Shown here: in pieces, positions 55,229 to 64,000 of the stretch
Position numbering within the stretch: the stretch's first letter is position 1
Layout of the letters: every line of letters begins with the position of its first letter
Origin: Craterostigma plantagineum
Lineage: Eukaryota > Streptophyta > Magnoliopsida > Lamiales > Linderniaceae
Assembly (NCBI GenBank): GCA_027422505.1
Contig: JAPQWV010000354.1
Location: forward strand, 124,001 to 188,000
DNA: 64,000 nt
Direction: 5' to 3'
Program-made: the position numbers and the translations under genes
Notes under the pieces: model-generated
What the model saw: only the letters and a program-made list of their open reading frames with translations
What the model was told of the DNA's origin: nothing
The model's database searches: none

Positions 55229-56187
55229 AGTTTTGGTATTGACTCAACTTAATCAACGGTGGCTTAAGAAATGAAACCGGAGATGTCAAAATATCGGTCT
55301 ACAGTAATGAAGAACTCTATACTGAAGAGACCGGATTGAACTATATGAAGAAATCTGGATAGCATACCGGTTAACCATAACTCATCGGTCAAGTACAACA
55401 ACGGAACATTGGAATAAGTGTAACCGACTATTTACAGGCTGGATACATAAAGATAAACAAAAGGTAAAGGCTTAGACGGATATTCTATGCAAGGCTGCAA
55501 GCCAAGGTACAAGCAGAGGTCAACTGATGCAAATAAGGAATGAAGCAAAAGTGGCAGGATAAACCGCAGCAAAGACGGGACAGACACATTTTGGGAAAGT
55601 CAATTAATGCACTGTTCAGAGTGAAGAGTTTATCTCGCAACGGCTTCCAATTTAAATCTCAGCTATAAAAGAAGGAATCGAGCTTGAAGAAACTACTTCA
55701 CGCTTCGCACTCAAAGCTATCATCATCAATCTTCAAATACCTCAATGAGAGAATTCAAAAGTGAAGTCAAAAGACATAGAACTATTCTTAGTTTATGTTC
55801 TTTATTTTAACGGACTGTAAAACGCTTTTGAAGTAGGTGGATTGTGTTTCGCGACTGCCTAAGTGACTCATTAGATCAAGCTGTGTTTAACTGGGTATGT
55901 TGTATTATACTTTGTATAACTGAAGATCTAGTGATCATTCCTTTTGAGGAAGATAGGGAGACGTATGAGAGTTAACTCCGAACTTCCATAAACAACTCGG
56001 TACATCACACATATTCACACTTTCACACCTCATTTCATATCGATTACTTGATCAGTTAGTACCATCATCCGCACCTATACTGACCGGTCACTGATTGAAT
56101 ACCAGTCAACGCACAAATCGGTGAAATAATTGAAAAAGACCCCAAGTGTTTATTCACCCCCTCTAAACGCGTGAACCAATCCTAACA
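55229..56187 (+). repeat. Element E 5' LTR (left border approximate)
   Basis: Has a TATAAAAGAAGG promoter-like box at 55664 and ends with ATTCACCCCCTCTAAACGCG then CCTAACA, a common plant copia LTR ending. The left border cannot be confirmed without the 3' LTR. Confidence 0.6.
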
Positions 56188-56200
56188 AGTATCAGAGTGG
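56188..56200 (+). promoter_or_regulatory. Element E primer binding site
   Basis: AGTATCAGAGTGG, a decayed form of TGGTATCAGAGC (initiator Met tRNA complement), directly after the LTR. Confidence 0.65.
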
Positions 56201-57475
56201 GTTTATTCAATCACCAACCGATAAGAAATAATACTTGTAGCAAGCTACCGATGTTCTCCCGTGAAAACATCATGGAATGGAAAATCCGTATTATGACCCA
56301 TCTAGCGGCCCAAAACGAAGATATGTGGGACGTGATTACAGACGGACCTCCGACGCAAACAAAGGTTAATCCACTACATGCCCAGGATAACTCATTGCCA
56401 CAAACTATTGAGAAGGCAAAAAGTGAATGGACAGAGGGCGAAAAGAAAATGATGAATCTGGACAATGTGGCCAAGGACATCCTGTTCAAGACACTGGATA
56501 CCAGAACAGTCAGACAAGTCATGCTGTGCAAAACCGCAAAGGAGGTCTGGACGAAGCTCTGCCAAATCTGTGAAGGAAATCTATCTGAGAAAATAAACTT
56601 ACAGTTGCCATTCAAAAATACGATGGGGTAAAGATGAAGCAGGGAGAATCAATGACTGATTTCGAGAGTCGATTCAGGAACATCATCAATGATGTCACTG
56701 CTCTTGGAAGAACCTTGGAAAACTGGGATGTTGCCATTAAGATCATGAAAGCTCTATCTCGTGAATGAGATGTAAAAACAATGGCCATGAAAGAGTCAAA
56801 AGATCTCAGCAAGATACTGGTTCATGACCTCTTTGCTGATCTCAAGGCCTACGAATTTGAGCTACAAATGAGGATGGAAGAATCAGTCATAGAACAACCA
56901 GTCAAAGCACTGGTAGCACCAGAAACTTCAACTTCAAAAACCTCTGAGGAACTGAGCGACGAAGTTATGGCACTCTTCGTGAAAAGATCGGGAAGTTCAT
57001 GAAGAAAAATCGAAGCAGTACTTCGGATGGTAAGAAATCCTCAAAAATTAAAACCGATAAAACTGATGTCTCTTGTTTTAAATATGGAAGGAAATGACAC
57101 TATGCTGTTGACTGCCGAGTGTCCAGGAAAGAAAAGGAGAAAGCCTGTGCCAAAACCAAGAAGTATCAAAAGGCACTGGTGGCTAAAGATGAAAAAACCT
57201 GGGATGACACTGATTCTGAAGGATCAGATAGTGATGAATCCGACGCTAGCAGCGACCAGGAAACCCATGAATGTCTAATGGCGAATATAACTGATGATGA
57301 GGTATGTGAATCTGTCTCTGATGATTTTACAAAGGAAGAACTACTTCAAGCTCTTCAAGAGATGGCTGATGAATATAGGAAGCTATCTCATAAAACTAGG
57401 CAACAGAAAAGTAAAGGCCTCATCACATCGGTTGATCAATCAACCTAGAGTGACCTCAGTCAATCAGGAGATCTG
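56197..57475 (+). pseudogene. Element E gag
   Basis: LPMFSRENIMEWKIRIMTHL matches the copia gag opening (F-x-x-W-K-I-R-M). The capsid continues with KEVWTKLCQICEG, then after a shift KQGESMTDFESRFRNIINDV and a stop at 56766. The knuckle is CFKYGRK, stop, HYAVDC: one Cys is replaced by Tyr and one codon is a stop (about 57073-57116). An acidic Asp/Ser stretch (about 57210-57330) follows, as in SIRE-type gag. Confidence 0.8.
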
Positions 57476-58029
57476 ACTGAGGAGGTAAGGCAACTTAGGA
57501 AGGAAATCATGCAATTAAAATCCGAAAACTCTGAGCTAAACTCCATTGTCCAATCTTGGACTCAGTCCAGGAAAAGTCGACGACCTTCAGAGCAATCTGA
57601 AGGATAGTAACGATAGGACTGGGCTAGGATTTAAGGAATTCTCCAGACCGGTTGCATCCTCATCGTGTACTAGGAATACCGGATGGATTAAGTTTGTTCA
57701 AGTTAGATCTTTGCAAACTGGTGATACCGGCAATACATCTAAACCCCCAGTTAGAACTGAAAAGGAATGTCAATCTAATATACGACCATCAAGGGTTGCT
57801 ACCGCTCCTCAGACTAGGCACGCACCAGGCATGAACACAGGGGGAATAGAGGATACTATCATGAGCGCAAGAACAGGGGTAGACAACAACGGGTAGACAA
57901 AATAGGAATGACTAGATCTAGAAATATTAATTATCTAATAGATCGAGGACTAGACGAACAGTAAGAGTCATCCAGATCTAGGTACCTAAGAATCTAATCC
58001 ATTCCGGACCCAAGTAAGACTGGGTACCA

Positions 58030-58036
<7 letters not shown>

Positions 58037-58062
<26 letters not shown>
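58037..58062. repeat. (TA)n microsatellite in element E
   Basis: About 13 uninterrupted TA units between the gag and protease regions, followed by TTTTCAG. It arose after insertion and interrupts the gag-pol frame. Confidence 0.9.
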
Positions 58063-58066
<4 letters not shown>

Positions 58067-58069
58067 CAG

Positions 58070-61000
58070 GTGTACATTGAAGGGCTAAACCAGTCAGTAT
58101 GGTACCTAGACAGTGGATTTTTTCAGCACATGATCGGAAATGAAAACTTGCTGAAAAAGCTAAAGCCACATACCGGTCCGACCATCATGTTTGGGGACAA
58201 CGGTAAAGGTAAAATAATTGGAAAGGGAGTGATTGCTCACAGGAACATTATTCTAAAAGATATGCATTTAGTACATAACCCTTCACTACAATCTAATTAG
58301 CGTAAGTCAATTATGCAGAAGCAAATATCTAGTGTCTTTCGAAAAAGATAAATGTTTTGTGAAAAAGCAAACTGGGCAGATACCGATAACTGGTCATAGA
58401 ACTGGTGGCACATATAGGGTTGAGTGGGGAGAGCAGTCTGTTTTCACACAAACATGTCTTATTGCTCACAACTCCAAAAGCTGGCTATGGCACGAACGCC
58501 TGAACCATCTAAACTTTAAAACTATCTCCACTCTTACGAAGAATAGTCTAGTCAAAGGTCTACCTAACTTGAAATTCTGAAAAGATAAACAATGTACTGC
58601 ATGTCAGTTAGGTAAATAAATTAGATCAACTTTTAAAAATAAAGGGAACGCTGAGTCCGATCGGTGTCTAGATTTACTCCACATGGACCTCTTTGGACCC
58701 GTACCGGTGATCAGTCTTGGTGGGGCTAAGTATACATTAGTAGTAGTTGATGATTTCTGTAGATTTACTTGGGTTGTGTTTTTAAAAGCTGAAGACCAAA
58801 CTCCAGTTAGCTTAATGAACTTTTCAAAAGAATACAGAATGAACAAAATAATAACATAAACCGAATTCATAGTGACCGAGGTATAGAAGTTATGAATTCT
58901 CTGCTGACCGAGTTTCTTGAGAACCATGGTATCCGCCATGAGTTATCAGCTGCTAGGACACCACAGCAGGATGGCGTAGCTGAAAGAAGAAACAGGACTC
59001 TCAAGGAAGCAGCAAGAACAATGCTGGCAGATGCAGACGAAGTATGGACCGGAAATACTCCCACAGTAGGCTATTTCAAAACTTTTGGATGCAAGTGTTT
59101 CATTCACAACAATGGGAAAAGCTAGCTCTCATCTTTTGGTGCAAGGGCAGAAAAAAAGGATTTTTCTTGGATATTCTTCGGTTAGTAAAGTCTATCGGGT
59201 CTTCAATACTAAGACTCTCTCTATTGAGAAAAAGCACATGTGGTTTTTGAGGAATCAGAAGTCGACGATCAAACACCCAGTAACATTAGTCAGTTAAACA
59301 GCCAACTGGAGAAATCACATCTTGAGGACTCAAGCGATGAGGAAAGGGATCAACAGGTTTCAAAGCATACTGAATTACAGCATACTGAAATTCCTATTAC
59401 AGAGAAAATTGGTATTCAGATTGACACTATTGAGATACCGGTAGAACCAATCAATACATATGATGCCAATGAGACACCTCTGGAAATACGGAAGGCCTCA
59501 ATAATTCCACTCACGACATACCGGATGAATCAACTGAGGGGGAACTTATCAAATGGAGTCGGACAAAATTGAATCATCCTCAGAAATTAATTATAGGAGA
59601 TCCTACGGCACCTATGAAGACACGACGGCAGGCTAATCCAAACTTATTCAGTCATGCATTCATATCATAGATTCAACCCACAAGAGTTGATGAATATCAA
59701 AGATGACAACTGGATTGAAGCCATGCAAGAGGAATTAAACCAATTGAACGTAACCAAGTCTGGACTCTTGTTCCCAGACCAGCCCAAACTGTGATTGGTA
59801 CTGAGTGGGTATTCAAGAACAAGCTCAATGAAGATGGGCTTGTTACTCGAAACAAGGCCAGACCGGTTGCCAAGGATACCGGCAGGAAGAATGAATCGAC
59901 TACGACGAAACCTTTGCACCGGTTGCAAGACTTGAAGCTATACGGATATTCTTAGCATATGCAGCACACAAGGACTTCAAAGTATTTCAAATGATGTTAA
60001 GAGTGCCTTTCTGAATGGAACAATATCTGAAGAAGTATATGCTGCTCAACCTCCTTGCTTTGAAAGTCATGAACATCCTAATAATGTTTACCGGTTGAAA
60101 AAGGCTCTCTATGGATTGAGACAAGCACCAAGAGCCTGGTACGAGGCACTATCAAAATTTCTGACCGATCACAAGTTCACGATTGGAGGAGTTGATAAAA
60201 CTCTGTTTAGATTTACAAAGGGTGATCATCTACTGATTGTTCAAATATATGTAGAGGACATAATCATCGGCTCAACCGATGCCAAGTTGTGCAAATGGTT
60301 CTCAAAAATGATGCAAAATCAATTTGAGATGAGCATGATGGGCGAACTTACCTTCTTTTTGGGACTTCAAGTTAAGCAGATGGAGCATAGGATATTCATC
60401 AACCAAGCCAAATATACAAAGGAACTGATCAAAAAGTTCGGTATGGAGAACTGCTCACAAGCAACAACACTGATGAGTTCCTCAATTAAGTTAGACAAGG
60501 ATGAAAATGGAACTCCAGTTGAAGTCAATAAATATCGGGGATTAATAGGCTCATTACTCTACCTCACAGCGAGCAGACCGAACATTATGTACAGCGTCTA
60601 TCTATGTGCCCGATTCCAATCTGATCCAAAGGAGAGTCATTTCACAGCAGCAAAGCGAATACTAAAATATCTAAAAGGGACTATCAATGTAGGTTTATGG
60701 TACCCTAAAGAATCAAGTATGTCTCTTCATGGATATACCGATGCTGACTTTGCCGGTTGCAAGATAGATCGAAGGAGTACTAGTGGTACATGCCAGTTCC
60801 TAGGTGACCGGTTAATCTCTTGGTTCAGCAAGAAACAAACTTCAATAGCTACCTCAACAGCTGAAGCAGAATACCTGGCGGCTGGAAGTTGCTGCTCTCA
60901 GATATTATGGATACAGCATCAACTGGAAGACTATGGGATCAAGGAAACTGATACTCCTATTTTCTGTGATAATACGAGTGGAATCGCAATTACACAGAAT

Positions 61001-61201
61001 CCGGTATTTCATTCAAGTACCAAGCACATCGAAAATCGACATCACTTTATTCGAGATCATGTGCTAAAGAAACATGTCAGACTGGAACACATCTCAACCG
61101 AGCTACAAGTTGCAGACATACTGACCAAACCACTACCGGAAGCTAAATTCATTTTCTTTAGAAGTGCTCTAGGTTTATTAGATTTATCCTTAGAAAGCTA
61201 A
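58070..61201 (+). pseudogene. Element E pol: protease, integrase, RT, RNase H
   Basis: Protease VWYLDSGFFQHMIGN (normal CSRHMTG altered). Integrase: LWHERLNHLNFKTISTL, then CTACQLGK behind a stop, DLFGPVPVISLGGAKYTLVV, HSDRG-like remnant, and TPQQDGVAERRNRTLKEAAR with its Glu. RT: WIEAMQEELNQLNV, WVFKNKLNEDG, then the uninterrupted ORF from 60095 with KKALYGLRQAPRAWYEALSK and YVED in place of YVDD. RNase H: DADFAGCKIDRRSTSGTCQF and TAEAEYLAAGSCCSQILWIQ. The order integrase-RT is diagnostic of Ty1/copia. Stops at about 58578, 58618, 58858 and 59123, plus frame changes up to 60095. Confidence 0.88.
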
Positions 61202-61204
61202 GCA

Positions 61205-61834
61205 CGGAGTCAGGGGAACATTGTTATATCAAATTGATTGGTATAATTGGTTGCCTAGACTCTAAAACAAATTTTGCAACTTGATGATCGTGGTAAAACC
61301 TCCTTTTAAATCAGTCACTTCTTTCGTATTGGTCAAATACACTACTTCTGTCAGTTTCGACTAAAACGGACCTCAGTTCCAAATTATTCCAGTACACCAA
61401 GTTTTCATGTTCTCATTCTCTTTCTAAAAACCGGTTATTCGCTCACATATACCGGCAACTCCTTCTTAAGAACGGTATAAATACCGAAATACTTCCCATC
61501 TCTTAACCAATGCTGACCGTTATCGTTTTTAATAAATACACGTCATCAATTGTATACATTTTGTCGTAGTACTTTTTCATGATTATTGGCGACAGGCACT
61601 GTTCACACCAGCAGGAATACTTAGTATCGCATTTAATGCGGTGAGAGGAAGGCTAAACGAGAAGACATCACAGACAATTAATGTGAAAGCGCGCTTTATC
61701 CCACTCACAATACTTATCTTAGAAGAACTTTGAAGAATCTTTTCCTCATTATCTTCAATCCACAAAAGCTGCAATTTCTCACTATCTCTCAAAAGCCCTA
61801 ACCCTCCTCACGACTAATCACAAATCAGAAAGAA
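61205..61834 (+). other. Element E post-pol spacer
   Basis: Starts GGAGTCAGGGGAACA, a purine-rich tract that could be a polypurine tract, but no LTR start follows. The rest is untranslated-looking, with ACCGGT motifs like those in the rest of E. It ends in a pyrimidine-rich leader before the ATG at 61835. Confidence 0.45.
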
Positions 61835-61919
61835 ATGGCACCCATCCACAACGACCTTACCAAAACCGCACTCCAATTCTACTTTGAGAGCAGTATCGAC
61901 ACCGAGCACAAGGAGTTTG
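61835..61919 (+). pseudogene. Start of a post-pol ORF in element E, cut by element D
   Basis: MAPIHNDLTKTALQFYFESS and eight further codons stay open to the D insertion. SIRE-type copia elements often carry an extra (env-like) ORF after pol; that this is one is inference from position. Only about 28 codons are available. Confidence 0.4.
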
Positions 61920-64000
61920 TGTAATCGGGTCCCGTGAGTAAGTTGGCCATAAATTTGCATGCATATTATGTGTTTATGTGATTGCATATTTAGTATTTAT
62001 TTACTTAATTTTGTGCTTACATGATATCTAACATTATTTGGAGGGTAGGTATGGAGCTTGAGAAATTTTGAAGAGAATTTCGAAATATTATAATTTCGAA
62101 ATTTAGGGTTTCTTTATGGATAGTTTTGAAATCTTAGGATGTTAAATGGATAGGGAAGTTCGAAATTCTTGGAGGAGATTTCGAAATCCTCTAGGATAGA
62201 TCTCGAAGTTCTATTATCAAGAATAACTAATACAAAGGGATAAAATATTAACAATTGTAAATGTTTTAATAATTGAATTTATTATAAGATGAAGAATGAG
62301 GAGAATCATAACATGGTAATCAAATTGTTGAATATTTTAACTTTATAATTTTGTTAAGTGAGGTGTCGAAACTTTAGAAATATAATAGAAGTTATTATAT
62401 GATTAAAGAAGAGGATTAGTTAATGTCTTTTGTCATTTATCTATTGTTGCACTCAAGTTGATAAATTAAGATAGAAAGATAAACATTCTTTTTGTTGGTT
62501 GTCGAGAGCTTAGAATGGGGAGAGAAAGGAAAGTTTGAACAAGCTGAGATCGAGATTTAGCTTGGAGAGGTATAAATTCTTACAATGACTTTATGTTTTA
62601 ATTATGATTAAGCATGTTCTATGAAATAAGAGGCACAAACGTTTTAGGAGGTTAAGATCTATGATGTTTTGATTTTCTAAAAGGTTGAGTTTGTTTTAAA
62701 AGTTCTTGTGTTCTAAATAATTAAGGTTTTGATCGAAAGATTTTAAGAGTTTAGGAAGAAATAGTGTTTATGATTCGGGAAGATTAGGGTTTGTTAATGT
62801 CGAAATGAAGAGTTAAATAGGATCTCGAAGAGGATGTCGGGATGTTGTGTGAAGTTGTTTTGAGTTCTATAAATATCGAAAGAAAATCTCGAGGAAGATT
62901 CGAAATGTTCATTAGAGGAAGTTTCGAAGTTTATTTATGAATTGTGGAAGAGAATCTCGAAGTGTATGTCAAAGTATTTATGTGAGATGTCTCGAAATTG
63001 TTAGGAAACTCGGGCTTGATTCGAAATTTTGTTTCGAAATCTTTAAGAATCTCGGCATGAGATATCGAGATCAATTTTTAAGAATGTTGAAACAAGATCT
63101 CGACATTGTTGTGAAGTCTATCTCGACGTTTTGGGCCACATTATTTCTGGAGAAGGAATTTCTGTGGATCCTAGTAAAATTGAAGCTATCAACAATTGGC
63201 CTCAATCAACCAATGTGACAGAAGTACGGAGTTTTCTTGGCTTAGCTGGATACTACAGAAAGTTTATTATGGACTTTTCAAAGATTGCATCAACATTGAC
63301 TGAGTTAACAAGGAAGAATGTTCCATTCCATTGGAGCGAGGAGTGCGAGCAAAGTTTTCAAGAATTAAAGAAGCGACTCACTTCAGCTCCAGTCCTAACG
63401 ATACCATCGGGGACTGGAGGATTTTCGGTTTACAGAGATGCATCAAGGAATGGTCTGGGATGTGTATTGATGCAACATGGAAATGTGATAGCTTATGCCT
63501 CTCGGCAATTGAAGGAGTATGAAAGAATTATCCGACTTATGACTTGGAGCTCGCTGCTGTGGTTTTTGCTCTAAAACTTTGGAGGCATTACTTATATGGG
63601 GAACGATGCGAAATTTTCACGGACCAAAAGAGCCTGAAATATTTCTTCACTCAGAAGGAATTAAATATCAGGCAGAGACGGTGATTAGAACTTATTAAAG
63701 ACTACGATTGTGTAATTAGTTACCATCCAGGCAAAGCAAATGTAGTTGCTGATGCATTAAGCCGAAAAGCTGTAAGTGCAGAGTTACAACTATTGGAGGT
63801 GGAGGTAGTGCAGTTGGGAGAAGTTGAAGCAAAGTTGGCAGCTTTGACTTTACAACCTACGATATTGGAACAAATCAAGAGAGTACAAGAAAATGATGAG
63901 TTATATCTGAAAATCAAGGACACACAGGCGGAGTAAACTTCAACTGATTTCAAAATGCAAGAAGACGGAAGTCTATATTACAAGGACCGTTTATATGTAC
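61920..64000 (+). mobile_element. Element D: rearranged chromovirus fragment, LTR fused to RT, runs off the window
   Basis: Starts TGTAATCGGGTCCCGTGAGT, then AAGTTGGCCATAAATTTGCA, matching the start of the element C LTR (TGTAATACCCGGG ... AAGTTGGCCAATAAATATGC) in its own orientation. About 1.2 kb of LTR-like, TCGA-rich sequence runs to about 63130. The RT/RNase H frame then begins with no PBS, gag, protease or RT fingers between. Confidence 0.75.
63132..64000 (+). pseudogene. Element D RT/RNase H fragment (Tekay/Del-like)
   Basis: [20 protein letters not shown] and [20 protein letters not shown] are close to element C's RT/connection region. RNase [32 protein letters not shown] one-base loss near 63523 moves on to [20 protein letters not shown]. 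Then [18 protein letters not shown], a stop at 63682 (Trp codon in C) and [20 protein letters not shown]. Further stops occur to the window edge. Confidence 0.85.

Larger units (their letters stand above)
55229..61919 (+). mobile_element. Element E: degenerate SIRE-like Ty1/copia retrotransposon, interrupted by D
   Basis: A 5' LTR of roughly 960 bp (start uncertain, near TTTTGGTATTGACTC) ends TCCTAACA at 56187 and is followed by an iMet-type PBS. Gag, a decayed CCHC knuckle, protease, integrase, RT and RNase H follow in Ty1/copia order (integrase before RT). Post-pol sequence with a new ORF start is cut at 61920 by element D, so the 3' LTR lies outside the window. Multiple stops and frameshifts make it inactive. 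Confidence 0.8.

Noticed and set aside
61205..61230. 3' LTR of element E starting at TTGTTATATC
   Set aside because: The purine tract is suggestive, but the following sequence does not match the 5' LTR region at 55229-56187, so the true 3' LTR is probably beyond element D.

Overview
This is nuclear DNA of a flowering plant, most likely a eudicot. The host genes have GT-AG introns and plant-specific families, and the repeats are plant Ty3/gypsy (Tat and chromovirus) and Ty1/copia elements plus MITEs. Lamiales or another asterid order would fit, but I cannot confirm that from sequence alone. About 80% of the window is retrotransposon.

Layout. 1-9,053 is gene-bearing: two MITE-like sequences, an eight-exon monoacylglycerol-lipase/caffeoylshikimate-esterase-type gene (1037-2956) with a GATC duplication that shifts the frame in exon 1, a decayed polyamine oxidase pseudogene (3624-4390), two more MITEs, and a small three-exon plant-conserved gene (7606-8264). 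9,054-49,297 is one old Tat-type Ty3/gypsy element (A, + strand) carrying three younger elements. N (9413-18151, - strand, non-autonomous, TSD AAAGA) sits in A's 5' LTR. B (25730-35682, - strand, same Tat group, TSD CTTTT) and C (36793-47440, - strand, Tekay/Del-like chromovirus with 3-kb LTRs, TSD GGAAA) both sit in A's antisense ORF. 49,298-55,228 is a second gene island: a hAT-type MITE, two more copies of a 9-bp-TSD MITE family, a solo LTR of the A family (TSD ATGTT) and an intact three-exon DUF1218 membrane-protein gene (53233-54260). About 55,229-61,919 is a degenerate SIRE-like Ty1/copia element (E), interrupted at 61,920 by a rearranged chromovirus fragment (D) that runs off the window.

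How the parts relate. A, B and N share LTR termini, the primer-binding-site type, the polypurine tract and a hairpin just before that tract. A and B also carry a second gene on the opposite strand between pol and the 3' LTR. It has matching GT-AG introns, an N-terminal domain of the 'putative gypsy type transposon' kind and, in A and N, a coiled-coil tail. N has lost gag-pol but keeps the tail of this antisense gene and has filled with tandem arrays. The most interesting signals are this spliced antisense gene and a hairpin plus G-rich tract module that occurs both at the 3' LTR border and again inside A and N.
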